DNA from: Alistipes sp.
GTDB lineage: Bacteria > Bacteroidota > Bacteroidia > Bacteroidales > Rikenellaceae
Assembly (NCBI GenBank): GCA_017408825.1
Contig: JAFQTX010000037.1
Location: forward strand, 1-64,000
DNA: 64,000 nt
Reading direction: 5' to 3'
Positions 17,926-26,000 of this stretch are shown one piece after another (position 1 is the first letter of the stretch; each line of letters starts with the position of its first letter). A program made the translations under genes and the position numbers. Below the pieces are notes generated by a model. That model was given only the letters and a program-made list of their open reading frames with translations, had not been told where the DNA came from and did not search any database.

Positions 17926-17998
17926 GCCTCTTTAGCTCAGTTGGTAGAGCACGACACTCTTAATGTTGGGGTCCAGGGTTCGAGCCCCTGAGGGGGTA
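17926..17998 (+). tRNA. tRNA-Lys (anticodon CTT)
   Basis: A 73-nt cloverleaf: acceptor GCCTCTT/AGGGGGT, D-arm GCTCAGTTGGTAGAGC, anticodon loop CTCTTAA, T-arm CAGGG-TTCGAGC-CCCTG, discriminator A. The acceptor has three G-U type pairs including G1-U72. CCA is not encoded. Its 3' end is repeated at 18264 and 21642. Confidence 0.93.
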
Positions 17999-18001
17999 CA
18001 G

Positions 18002-18032
18002 AAAGGGAAAGATGAAAGTCTTTCCCTTTTTT
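18002..18032 (+). terminator. Intrinsic terminator of tRNA-Lys
   Basis: Stem AAAGGGAAAGA/TCTTTCCCTTT with a 6-nt loop followed by a T-run, immediately after the tRNA. Confidence 0.9.
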
Positions 18033-18220
18033 GTTTTGGCGCAGCTGTACGCGGTGCGTGTAATGAATAGAGTGATGATAGGTCAGCACACAAGTTCGCA
18101 CCTATCATCACTCTACTCATATTCTGCTGATGCAGAACAACATCTACCCCAAAACAATCTACCCCGTTAGTGGACTCGAATTTAGGGAGGGTTACCTCGG
18201 TCGTACTCCCGCACCGCCAC

Positions 18221-18316
18221 AAGTGGCGACTGCGACACTCCCTCGGTGAGGTTGCAAGCAACCTTCGAGCCCCTGAGGGAGTACTGAAACGGAAAAGCAA
18301 AAGCTTTTCCGTTTTT
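18221..18316 (+). repeat. tRNA-Lys 3'-end duplicate with terminator, copy A
   Basis: 18264-18288 repeats the tRNA 3' end (TTCGAGCCCCTGAGGG, then GTACTGAA) and is followed by its own stem CGGAAAAGC/GCTTTTCCG and T5. About 40 bases upstream of it (AAGTGGCGACTGCGACACTC and onward) are shared with copy B at 21598. There is no full cloverleaf. 18033-18220 and 18317-18830 hold no gene I can support, only several TGACCAA motifs near 18440-18500. Confidence 0.75.
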
Positions 18317-18830
18317 GCTTTATAATCAACAAGTTAGATGCGACACGCTGTAACTCTTTGACACTCAAACATTAAAATATGTCGTAATTTGTCCTATATT
18401 TGTCCTAGAATTGTCGCAGTTTTACGACAGAATTCACTGACCAAATGACTGACCAATGCCGATTTTGGCCTTTACCATGACCTATTGGCTGACCAACTCA
18501 TCGTTTTCAAAATAGGTCAGTCAGCAAAATGGCTGTATCACTCACCGACCATAACTGTTTTTTTTCGCCCTGCCTCGCCACAGAGCCCGCCCTAGTCCCA
18601 GGCGCACATCTGACGCGGTTTTACCTCTACTCGCCCCAGGCTCGCCATAGCATTTGCCTTGCTTTCGCCCTGGTTTACCATATTAAGCAAGAGACACCAC
18701 TGCCAGAAATACTTCTAACGCAGGTTTTCAATGTGTATTTACCATAAAAAGCAAGAGAACGCCATAGTTATATAATATAGTTGGTAGTGTCGAGCAGATA
18801 GTTCAAGATTAATCAAAAAATCACCATTTA

Positions 18831-18862
18831 TTTGGAATTTCCGAAAGTTTTGCGTATATTTG
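18831..18862 (+). promoter_or_regulatory. Promoter of the Big_2 lipoprotein leader
   Basis: TTTG (18831-18834), 20 nt, TATATTTG (18855-18862). A transcript from here would carry a leader of about 200 nt before the lipoprotein ATG at 19071. Confidence 0.65.
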
Positions 18863-18883
18863 TGATAGTTAAGTAAGAGTATT

Positions 18884-18952
18884 ATGCGTAACCTCACCAA
18901 CATATTTTTGCCGTTGTCGGCTTCGATAACTTCTTTTAGGGGGGGGGTATAG
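18884..18952 (+). CDS. Putative 22-residue leader ORF ending in a G9 tract
   Basis: ATG at 18884, about 20 nt after the predicted transcript start, reads MRNLTNIFLPLSASITS and ends FRGGV at TAG 18950-18952. The last codons lie in a run of nine G (18939-18947). With eight G the frame would stay open through the terminator hairpin and stop at TAG 19041-19043. It is supported by position and frame only; there is no homologue evidence. Confidence 0.4.
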   Translation: MRNLTNIFLPLSASITSFRGGV

Positions 18953-18978
18953 CGCTGTAAATCAAATAGTTATAAATT

Positions 18979-19026
18979 GCAGGCAGGAGAGTGTCCGAGA
19001 GCATCTCTCCTGCCTTGCTGTTTTTT
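18979..19026 (+). terminator. Intrinsic terminator inside the lipoprotein leader
   Basis: GCAGGCAGGAGAG (18979-18991) pairs with CTCTCCTGCCTTGC (19005-19018) with one bulge, followed by T6 (19021-19026). It lies between promoter and gene, so it can act as an attenuator. Confidence 0.75.
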
Positions 19027-19070
19027 GTCGTATCGCTCAATAGATGTTTAATCCCAAATATTTAAGTATT

Positions 19071-21164
19071 ATGAAGAACTATCTACTTTTAGCATTTGCA
19101 GCTGTGGCGCTGTTGTTTGCGGGCTGCAAGAAGGATGATCCTGGCACGGACAAGCCGAAGGTTGTTGCTGTGACCGGCGTATCGCTCAATACAAACGCTG
19201 TCGCACTTGAGGTTGACGATAGTGTCACCCTGACGGCTACGGTTGTCCCTGCGAACGCCACAAATAAGGGCGTTGAGTGGAGCGTCGCAGACGATGCTAT
19301 TGCCACCGTTAAGAATGGCGTAGTTAAGGCTGTGGCTATTGGTGAGACTACCGTTACCGTTACCACCGTCGATGGTGGATTTACCGCATCGGCTACGATT
19401 ACCGTCGCCGAGAGTATCATCAAGGTCACGGGCGTGACGCTAGACAAGCCGGGCTTGGAGCTGGAGATTGGCGATAGTGGTACTCTTACTGCTACCGTTG
19501 CTCCTGACGATGCCACAAATAAGGCAGTAAGCTGGAGCTCGGCCAACGATGCCATTGCTACGGTTGAGGATGGCGTTGTTACGGCGGTTGCTGCTGGACA
19601 GACTACCGTTACCGTGACTACGGCCGATGGCGCCTTTAAGGCTACGGCTAATGTCGTAGTAAAGGCTGCGCCTATCAAGGTCACTGGCGTATCGTTGGAT
19701 AAGACGATGGTAGCCTTGGAGATTGACGAGAGTCTTAAGCTTAACGCCACGGTGACACCCGAGAATGCTGATGACAAGTCGGTAACGTGGAGCGTAGGCA
19801 ATGCCTCTATAGCGACGGTTGCGGATGATGGCACCGTCACGGGTGTAGCTGTCGGCGAAACGAATGTCACTGTAACAACTACGGATGGAGGCTTCACCGC
19901 GACGGTGCCTGTAAAGGTCGTAACCGAGAAGGTGGCGGTGACGGGCATCGAGTGGTATGGTGCAATCTCGCGAACAGAGCTTCGTGTTGGCGATACGGAG
20001 AGATATTGTATGATTATATCTCCTGACGGTGCAACGGATATGGGTGTTACGTGGACAAGCAGCAATCCCGAGGTTGCTACGGTAGAACACGATAGAACGG
20101 AGAACTCGGGTTTTGTTCACGGTACGCTTACGGCCCTTAAGCCCGGCAAGGTGACTATCACTTGCACGACAAACGATGGAGGCTTTTCGGCGACAACGGA
20201 TGAAATTACGATTCTGGCACACGAGTTGGTGAGTGCGATTGAGGTGTCGCCCAAAGTTGTCAAGGTTGAGGTAAGTGAGACCGTAGCATTGGAGGTGTCG
20301 GTTTATCCCTCAAATGCTCATAACAAGGAGTATGAGGTTATTAGTGGCAATCCCGCTATCGCCACCATCGATAGCAACAACAGGGTTACAGGTGTAAGCA
20401 TGGGTAATACCGAGATTACCTTCAAGGCAAAGGATGGCAGTGGTGTTGAGACTACTGTTCCCGTTTGGGTATTAGGCCCTAAGCCTACCTGGATAAAGTT
20501 TGGCGACTATGTGCCTAATTCGTCAAATATCTATGAGGCATATAGTTGGCAAGGTAAACAGATCGATGTTAAGAGCGATGTTAATATGACGGTGAGCCCT
20601 GCTGATGCCGACCTGCGTTGGTTCGACTGGGAGATACTCTACGAAAATAATCCGGAGGCACTAACGTATGAGGTTACGAGGGATAATATTACGGTCTCGG
20701 TTGCATATACGGAGAATTATAGCGCCGCCTACTATTATATCCAGATATTGCCATATCTCGATGGTAACTTAGTCGGCGATGCACGAGTATATCTGCGTAC
20801 ATACCCCTACCTCTTTGAGTCGTATGGCTATAGCAACGACACGACGTTGACACCCGTAGATAGTGTGGATGGTACAAAAAATTACTTGTACAACTGGAAC
20901 TCTACGCTCCATAAGGATGGCCTTAACATGATTTTCTACTACTACGATATTGCCTCGTCATTAGATATGTTCAAGGAGTATCAAATACCTGCTTCTCAGT
21001 ATACGCTCACTTCGAGCGATGAGAGCAAGCTGAAGATTACGAAGCTAACAACGGGCGAGGGCTATAGATTGGAGCGCTTAGTTTGGGATGAGCTTGTAGC
21101 TGTAACACTTAGCTACAAGTGTGGTGAGCATACTCAGACCTACACTATCAACCTTATACCATAA
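19071..21164 (+). CDS. Surface lipoprotein with five Big_2 (Ig-like) repeats
   Basis: 697 residues from the ATG at 19071, chosen because it gives a standard lipoprotein signal (lipobox FAGC, Cys19, then KKDD). A reading from 19044 would add nine residues. Five Ig-like Big_2 units follow at about 31-115, 116-199, 200-285, 286-384 and 385-470, each with the VTGVSL...NATVTP...V-W-S...IATV...G-T-VTV pattern; the first three are very alike. The last 225 residues are an unrecognised Tyr/Asp-rich domain. It is likely displayed on the cell surface for adhesion or ligand binding. Expression may be phase-variable through the G9-containing leader. Confidence 0.9.
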   Translation: MKNYLLLAFAAVALLFAGCKKDDPGTDKPKVVAVTGVSLNTNAVALEVDDSVTLTATVVPANATNKGVEWSVADDAIATVKNGVVKAVAIGETTVTVTTVDGGFTASATITVAESIIKVTGVTLDKPGLELEIGDSGTLTATVAPDDATNKAVSWSSANDAIATVEDGVVTAVAAGQTTVTVTTADGAFKATANVVVKAAPIKVTGVSLDKTMVALEIDESLKLNATVTPENADDKSVTWSVGNASIATVADDGTVTGVAVGETNVTVTTTDGGFTATVPVKVVTEKVAVTGIEWYGAISRTELRVGDTERYCMIISPDGATDMGVTWTSSNPEVATVEHDRTENSGFVHGTLTALKPGKVTITCTTNDGGFSATTDEITILAHELVSAIEVSPKVVKVEVSETVALEVSVYPSNAHNKEYEVISGNPAIATIDSNNRVTGVSMGNTEITFKAKDGSGVETTVPVWVLGPKPTWIKFGDYVPNSSNIYEAYSWQGKQIDVKSDVNMTVSPADADLRWFDWEILYENNPEALTYEVTRDNITVSVAYTENYSAAYYYIQILPYLDGNLVGDARVYLRTYPYLFESYGYSNDTTLTPVDSVDGTKNYLYNWNSTLHKDGLNMIFYYYDIASSLDMFKEYQIPASQYTLTSSDESKLKITKLTTGEGYRLERLVWDELVAVTLSYKCGEHTQTYTINLIP

Positions 21165-21185
21165 TCGGAAAGAGTTGCAAATAAA

Positions 21186-21213
21186 AAATCCGCCTTTCGG
21201 GGCGGATTTTTTT
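21186..21213 (+). terminator. Intrinsic terminator of the Big_2 lipoprotein
   Basis: Stem AAATCCGCC/GGCGGATTT around TTTCGG, then a T7 run, 21 bases after the stop codon. Confidence 0.92.
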
Positions 21214-21250
21214 GTCCTCAAACAAGCCGAAAAGACCGCAATATAAAGTC

Positions 21251-21449
21251 GGGTATTGAAAACGATACCCAGCACCCAAGAGAGCGCACCCACCGCCCTC
21301 GCAGGTATCGAAAACAATACCCAGCACACAGAGGGAAAGCCACCACCCGAAGGAGTAGCCCATCTCCAAACCAACTCGGGTATCGAAAACGATACCCACA
21401 ACATAGAGAAAACTCCACCCCGCCCCCATAGGTATCGAAAAAAGATATT
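21251..21449. repeat. Array of GGTATCG hairpins
   Basis: Four 20-nt inverted repeats at 21251, 21303, 21378 and 21430; the clearest is GGGTATCGAAAACGATACCC (8-bp stem, AAAA loop). The fourth has decayed on its right arm. Spacers are 50-77 nt, C-rich and partly alike. No ORF of credible composition spans them. Confidence 0.75.
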
Positions 21450-21471
21450 CGAAAATTTTGAATCTTCTCTT

Positions 21472-21591
21472 TGTCATCTTGAGCGCTAAGCGAAAGATCT
21501 CGGGGATAGCACTTTTCTCTTACTCCCCGAGAGATCCTTCGTTTCACTCAAGATGACATATACTATCACATGGGTATATAAAAGTATACCC
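21472..21591. repeat. VILSEAKDL-type long palindrome plus GGGTATA hairpin
   Basis: TGTCATCTTGAGCGCTAAGC starts an approximately 35-nt arm that pairs with the arm ending TCACTCAAGATGACA (21558). Translating this class of repeat gives the well-known spurious peptide VILSE(A/T)KDL. A related copy is at 34214-34338. GGGTATATAAAAGTATACCC follows at 21572-21591 and recurs at 34384 and 34449. Confidence 0.8.
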
Positions 21592-21597
21592 ACGTAG

Positions 21598-21694
21598 CAA
21601 GTGGCGACTGCGGCACTCCCTCGGTGAGGTTGCAAGCAACCTTCGAGCCCCTGAGGGGGTACAGAAGCGAGAAACGAAGGTTTCTCGCTTTTTT
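21598..21694 (+). repeat. tRNA-Lys 3'-end duplicate with terminator, copy B
   Basis: 21642-21666 is identical to the last 20 bases of tRNA-Lys and five bases beyond. It is followed by stem GCGAGAAAC/GTTTCTCGC and T6. With the true tRNA at 17926 it brackets the Big_2 gene, as attachment-site duplicates would. No integrase lies between. Confidence 0.75.
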
Positions 21695-21714
21695 GTTGTT
21701 GCTCAATGAGTTTT

Positions 21715-21915
21715 TTTAGGACCATTATGGGCTTATTGGGGCTTATTTTTAAGACCATTAGGACCATTAAGACAATAAGACCATTACGATGTCGAGTATC
21801 ACGCTGTTGTCTCGGCCGTTGGTGCTGTTGGCTGTTTGTGCTCTTGTCCGTAACCATCTTAATTGTCTTACGGTCTCAATTGTCTTACGATCTTAATTGT
21901 CTACGGTCCTACCGT
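21715..21915 (+). repeat. Partial copy of the composite GGACCATTAGGACC repeat
   Basis: Contains the tandem GGACCATT units, then GACCATTACGATGTCGAGTA, TCTCGGCCGTTGGTGCTGTT and TAATTGTCTTACGGTC elements in the same order as at 10936-11075. The palindrome and minisatellite parts are missing. 21165-22003 holds no gene apart from these repeats. Confidence 0.75.
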
Positions 21916-22003
21916 CTTAGCCATAAATTTTGCATTTTTCCAAGAAAAATAGTATATTCGCAAGTTGAACACGGGTCTTAGGACCAAAGCATAAGCGCAA
22001 ACT

Positions 22004-22870
22004 ATGAAAGGTATTGTTCTGGCGGGAGGTAGCGGCACACGTCTCTACCCCATCACAAAGTGCATAAGCAAGCAGCTGCTGCCAATATTCGATAAGCCGA
22101 TGGTGTACTACCCCATCTCGGTGCTTATGATGGCGGGCATACGTGACATCCTCATCATCTCGACACCCCACGACCTACCACTCTTCCGTCGTCTGCTGGG
22201 CACGGGCGAGCAGCTGGGCCTGAGGTTTGAGTATGCCGAGCAGCCACAGCCCAATGGCCTTGCCGAGGCCTTTATCATCGGCCGTGAGTTCATCGGCGAG
22301 GATGATGTATGTCTGGTGCTTGGCGACAACATATTCCACGGTGCAGGCTTCTCGACGATGTTGCATCGTGCCGTGGAGCTATGCACAACGCAGCGTCGTG
22401 CAACGGTATTTGGCTATAAGGTGCAGACCCCCGAGCGCTATGGCGTCGTGGAGTTCGATGCCGAGGGTCGTGCGCTATCTATCGAGGAGAAACCCTCGCA
22501 ACCACGATCAGACTATGCAGTCACGGGACTATACTTCTACCCCAACGATGTAGTGCAGGTAGCCACGACGATAACGCCATCGCAGCGTGGCGAGCTGGAG
22601 ATAACATCCGTAAACCAGCACTACCTTACACGTGGACAACTCAACGTCGAGATCCTCGACCGTGGCTTCGCCTGGCTCGACACCGGCACTCACGACTCGC
22701 TGGCCGAGGCATCTATCTTCGTTGAGGTGATCGAGAAGCGCCAAGGGGAGAAGATCGCCTGTCTCGAGGAGATAGCCTACCGCAACGGCTGGATAACACG
22801 CGAGATGCTACACACCCTCGCTGAGCCTATGCGCAGCAACCAGTATGGACAATATCTACTCAAGCTATGA
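22004..22870 (+). CDS. rmlA: Glucose-1-phosphate thymidylyltransferase RmlA
   Basis: 288 residues, the normal family length. The nucleotide-binding signature [12 protein letters not shown] (8-19) and KPMVYYPIS (about 35-43) are intact. It makes dTDP-glucose from dTTP and glucose-1-phosphate, the first and feedback-controlled step of dTDP-L-rhamnose synthesis. It heads a tight rmlA-C-D-B operon; rmlC overlaps its last four bases. A large repeat-filled gap lies upstream, with TATATTCG near 21953 as a possible weak promoter box. Confidence 0.97.
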   Translation: MKGIVLAGGSGTRLYPITKCISKQLLPIFDKPMVYYPISVLMMAGIRDILIISTPHDLPLFRRLLGTGEQLGLRFEYAEQPQPNGLAEAFIIGREFIGEDDVCLVLGDNIFHGAGFSTMLHRAVELCTTQRRATVFGYKVQTPERYGVVEFDAEGRALSIEEKPSQPRSDYAVTGLYFYPNDVVQVATTITPSQRGELEITSVNQHYLTRGQLNVEILDRGFAWLDTGTHDSLAEASIFVEVIEKRQGEKIACLEEIAYRNGWITREMLHTLAEPMRSNQYGQYLLKL

Positions 22871-23442
22871 AACTGATACACACCGACATAGAGGGAGTAT
22901 TTATCATCGAACCACAGATATTCGAAGACTCACGAGGATACTTCTTCGAGAGCTTCAACACTCATAAGTTCGCAGCACTCACAGGCATCAATACCCACTT
23001 TGTGCAGGACAACGAATCACGCTCTAAGGTAGGCGTGGTACGTGGTCTACACTTTCAACTTGCGCCCTATGCACAGTCGAAGCTGGTGCGTGTTGTGGAG
23101 GGCGAAATCCTCGATATTGCTGTGGACATACGCCGTGGCTCGCCCACGTTTGGCCACCACGTAGGCGTGGTGCTCAGCGGCGATAACCACCGCCAGCTAT
23201 TCATTCCCCGAGGCTTTGCCCACGGCTTCGTGGTGCTTCGTGGCGATGCTGTGGTGCACTACAAGTGTGATAATCCATATGCCCCCGCTGCGGAGCGTGC
23301 CATACGTTGGAACGACCCTATGCTAAACATCGACTTCGGCATCAACCCCGAGCAAGCAATACTCTCGGCAAAGGATAGCGCCAACCCGCTATTAGCCCAG
23401 TGCGACGAACTCTTCGACTACAACATCGACTACTATGTCTAA
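22867..23442 (+). CDS. rmlC: dTDP-4-dehydrorhamnose 3,5-epimerase RmlC
   Basis: 191 residues. Cupin fold with the catalytic His in [19 protein letters not shown], the acidic partner in [18 protein letters not shown], and the family motif [13 protein letters not shown]. It epimerises C3 and C5 of dTDP-4-keto-6-deoxyglucose. It overlaps rmlA by 4 bases and rmlD by 8 bases, indicating coupled translation. Confidence 0.97.
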   Translation: MKLIHTDIEGVFIIEPQIFEDSRGYFFESFNTHKFAALTGINTHFVQDNESRSKVGVVRGLHFQLAPYAQSKLVRVVEGEILDIAVDIRRGSPTFGHHVGVVLSGDNHRQLFIPRGFAHGFVVLRGDAVVHYKCDNPYAPAAERAIRWNDPMLNIDFGINPEQAILSAKDSANPLLAQCDELFDYNIDYYV

Positions 23443-24379
23443 CACGGAGCTTAACACCACACTCTTAGGCACGCCACAACCAAAGCGGCGAGGACGACCT
23501 CACAAGGAACACGAGGGCGCAGGCACGGTGCTTATTACGGGAGGCTTTGGCCAACTCGGCGAGGCACTGCTGAGCGTAAGCGTAGGCAAAAAGTATGACT
23601 ACGTGGCTGTGGGCAGTAGTAGTCTTAACATATGCGACGAGGATCTTGTTGAGGAGTGGGTGTGGGGATTGCGAGCTAAGGCTGTAATCAACTGTGCAGC
23701 ATATACCAATGTCGAGGCTGCCGAGGAGGAGCCCGAACGAGCTAATATGGTCAATGGCAAGGGCGTGGAGACGCTCGCAAAGGTATGCCAACGATATGGT
23801 ATCCCCGTGATACACATCTCCACAGACTATGTATTTGGCGGCGACAGGGAGCGTAACACCCCCTACGACGAGGAGGACACACCAGCACCGATTAACGCCT
23901 ATGGACAAAGCAAGCTACTCGGTGAGCAGGCTCTGAGCAGCTACTCGCTTGCTGTGGTGATACGCACCTCGTGGCTCTACTCACCCTGGGGCAAGAACTT
24001 CTACCGCACCATAGACTCACTATCACGCACGCAGCACGAGATAAGCGTGGTGGAGGACCAGAGAGGCACACCCACCTCGGCACTGAGCCTCGCACGCTTC
24101 ATCATAAATATCATCGAGAGCCACCAGCTCAAGAAGATGAGCGGCATATACCACTTCAGCGACTCGGGCGAGGCCACGTGGTACGACTTTGCAAGGGCCA
24201 TAGTGGAGCTTAACGGCACGGGGTGCTACGTGAAGCCCACAACAAGCACCCAACGACCCACACGTGCCCAACGACCCCACTACTCGGTGCTCGGAAAGCG
24301 CCGCATAACAGAACTTGGAGTAACACCACCACCCTGGCAGGAGGCCCTTGCCGAGGTATATAACTACTTTAGACAATGA
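23435..24379 (+). CDS. rmlD: dTDP-4-dehydrorhamnose reductase RmlD with AT-hook-like N-terminal extension
   Basis: 314 residues. The SDR core starts near residue 33 (VLITGGFGQLGEAL) and has YxxxK (AYGQSKLLGE) and the family motif RTSWLYSPWGKNF. It reduces the 4-keto group with NAD(P)H to give dTDP-L-rhamnose. Usual length is about 285; here about 30 extra N-terminal residues contain PKRRGRPHKEHE, which looks like an AT-hook. The ATG overlapping rmlC by 8 bases suits the operon. A GTG at about residue 33 is an alternative start that would remove the extension. Confidence 0.93.
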   Translation: MSNTELNTTLLGTPQPKRRGRPHKEHEGAGTVLITGGFGQLGEALLSVSVGKKYDYVAVGSSSLNICDEDLVEEWVWGLRAKAVINCAAYTNVEAAEEEPERANMVNGKGVETLAKVCQRYGIPVIHISTDYVFGGDRERNTPYDEEDTPAPINAYGQSKLLGEQALSSYSLAVVIRTSWLYSPWGKNFYRTIDSLSRTQHEISVVEDQRGTPTSALSLARFIINIIESHQLKKMSGIYHFSDSGEATWYDFARAIVELNGTGCYVKPTTSTQRPTRAQRPHYSVLGKRRITELGVTPPPWQEALAEVYNYFRQ

Positions 24380-25401
24380 GCTACAAAAACATACTTATTA
24401 CAGGCGGCGCAGGATTTATCGGCAGCCACCTTGTGCGACACCTCGCCACAAAATACCCCGAGCGACAGATCGTCATCCTCGATAAGCTCAGCTATGCTGG
24501 CAACCTCGAGAATATCGCCGACGCTCTGGAGTTAGACAACGTGACATTCATCGAGGGCGACATCACCGATGCTGCCACGGTAGAGCGCATCTTCGCCGAG
24601 CGAGAGATAGATGGCGTTATGCACCTTGCCGCAGAGAGCCACGTAGACCGCTCGATAAGCGCACCTATGGTCTTCGCACACAACAACATCATCGGCACGC
24701 TCACCCTCCTCGAGGCAGCACGCAAGGCGTGGAGCGGTGACTACACATCTAAGCGCTTCCACCATATCTCTACCGATGAGGTGTATGGCGCACTACCTCT
24801 CGACGGTGGGCAGTTTAGCGAGCTATCACGCTACGACCCCCACTCGCCATACTCGGCATCTAAGGCCTCGTCGGACCACTTCGTGCGTGCCTATCACGAC
24901 ACCTACGGCCTGCCTACGGTGATCACCAACTGCTCGAACAACTATGGCGAAAACCAGTACCCCGAGAAGCTGATACCACTCTTTATATATAACATCGTCA
25001 ATCGCCGTCCGCTACCCGTCTACGGCACAGGATGCAACGTGCGTGACTGGTTGTATGTTGGCGACCACGTACGTGCCCTCGACGAGGTGTTCCACCGTGG
25101 TGGCGTGGGCCAGACATATAACATCGGCGGTGAGAATGAGTGGAGCAATATAGAGCTTGTGAGACGGCTTATACGCATTGTCGATGAGGAGCTTGGCCGC
25201 ACAGCGGGAGAGAGCGAGAGCCTTATATGCTACGTTGAGGACCGAGCCGGCCACGACCTACGCTACGCCATAGACTCCACGAAGCTACGCACTGAGCTGG
25301 GCTGGAGTCCCACAATGCCCTTCGACGAGGGCCTACGTCGCACCGTACGCTGGTATCTGGCAAATGTCGGCTGGGCGGAACGCAGCATAGCAAAGGGATA
25401 A
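24376..25401 (+). CDS. rmlB: dTDP-glucose 4,6-dehydratase RmlB
   Basis: 341 residues. NAD-binding GGAGFIGSHLVRHL (10-23), active-site ISTDEVYG and YSASKASSD (YxxxK), and the sugar-nucleotide motif NNYGENQYPEKLIPL. It converts dTDP-glucose to dTDP-4-keto-6-deoxyglucose. Its ATG overlaps the rmlD stop (ATGA). It is the last gene of the operon; no glycosyltransferase follows, so the rhamnose acceptor is not identified here. Confidence 0.97.
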   Translation: MSYKNILITGGAGFIGSHLVRHLATKYPERQIVILDKLSYAGNLENIADALELDNVTFIEGDITDAATVERIFAEREIDGVMHLAAESHVDRSISAPMVFAHNNIIGTLTLLEAARKAWSGDYTSKRFHHISTDEVYGALPLDGGQFSELSRYDPHSPYSASKASSDHFVRAYHDTYGLPTVITNCSNNYGENQYPEKLIPLFIYNIVNRRPLPVYGTGCNVRDWLYVGDHVRALDEVFHRGGVGQTYNIGGENEWSNIELVRRLIRIVDEELGRTAGESESLICYVEDRAGHDLRYAIDSTKLRTELGWSPTMPFDEGLRRTVRWYLANVGWAERSIAKG

Positions 25402-25434
25402 TTTGGTGATTAGTGCAAAAAAGTACGAAAAAAT

Positions 25435-25465
25435 TTTGCAGGTTAGAAAATAATTCCTACATTTG
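25435..25465 (+). promoter_or_regulatory. Promoter of tRNA-Leu
   Basis: TTTG (25435-25438), 19 nt, TACATTTG (25458-25465), 24 bases before the tRNA. Confidence 0.75.
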
Positions 25466-25489
25466 CACACCAAATCAGCGAAGACTGAT

Positions 25490-25573
25490 GCCCAGATGGC
25501 GGAATCGGTAGACGCGCTGGTCTCAAACACCAGTAGGTTCACCCCTGTGCCGGTTCGACCCCGGCTCTGGGTA
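25490..25573 (+). tRNA. tRNA-Leu (anticodon CAA), integration site of the element
   Basis: An 84-nt class II tRNA with a long variable arm (TAGGTTCACCCCTGTG). Acceptor GCCCAGA/TCTGGGT, anticodon loop CTCAAAC, T-arm GCCGG-TTCGACC-CCGGC, discriminator A, no CCA. The gene remains complete after integration because its last bases are carried by the element's end. The former downstream terminator now sits at 33308. Confidence 0.93.
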
Positions 25574-25575
25574 CA
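25562..25575 (+). other. attL core (3' end of tRNA-Leu)
   Basis: CGGCTCTGGGTACA, repeated exactly at 33290-33303. It covers the 3' half of the T-stem and the acceptor, a classical target for tyrosine integrases. Confidence 0.85.
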
Positions 25576-25580
25576 AAATG

Positions 25581-25620
25581 AAAGGCTAATTACTTATTTT
25601 ACAAGTAGTTAGCCTTTTGT
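25581..25620 (+). terminator. Element-borne terminator behind tRNA-Leu
   Basis: AAAGGCTAA (25581-25589) pairs with TTAGCCTTT (25609-25617), extended inside by TACTT/AAGTA. It replaces the native tRNA terminator displaced by integration. Confidence 0.7.
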
Positions 25621-25655
25621 ATTTCTGATAATTGGCAACCCAGCGACAACCTACA

Positions 25656-25692
25656 CAAAAAAAACGGCATCGAGGAGGTTTCCTTGATACCG
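25656..25692 (-). terminator. Minus-strand terminator near the left end
   Basis: Stem CGGTATCAAGG/CCTCGATGCCG (one mismatch) followed by a T8-9 run on the minus strand. The rest of 25700-25930 shows no gene. Confidence 0.75.
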
Positions 25693-25936
25693 CTTTTGCG
25701 TTAGTGATAATCGGTTTTACACTCGATTACAAGGCAAATATAGGTAAATTTTTCATTCCGAGCAAGTCTTTCCCGATAATTAGTTGCAGGTAACACCTAC
25801 GATATACGCTTTATGCACCCATAACTAATTGATTTACAAAGGGGTGCGAGGGGTAATCGGCTCGGATAGTGTAAAAGGGTTAGGTGCGACCTAAAAAAAT
25901 TTTTTGCTGTATTTTGCATCGCCTACCTTGTTTACA

Positions 25937-25972
25937 AATAAAAAGGAGCGACCTGCAAACGCAAGCCACTCC
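25937..25972 (-). terminator. Terminator of the element's main operon
   Basis: On the minus strand GGAGTGGCTTGC-GTTT-GCAGGTCGCTCC is followed by TTTTTATTT, 29 bases after the last gene. Confidence 0.75.
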
Positions 25973-26000
25973 CAACGGATAACAAAAAAAACTATGAGTG

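Noticed and set aside
18529..18747. 72-residue ORF between tRNA-Lys and the lipoprotein
   Set aside because: Low-quality composition, no start signal, no neighbour logic.
21251..21449. CRISPR array
   Set aside because: Repeats are self-complementary 20-mers with variable spacing of 50-77 nt, diverge from each other, and no cas gene is present.
21154..21547. Minus-strand ORFs with repeated GIVFDT peptides
   Set aside because: The repetition comes from translating the GGTATCG hairpins; no start context or domain.
21486..21857. ORF containing VILSETKDL
   Set aside because: This is the known spurious product of a widespread palindromic repeat.
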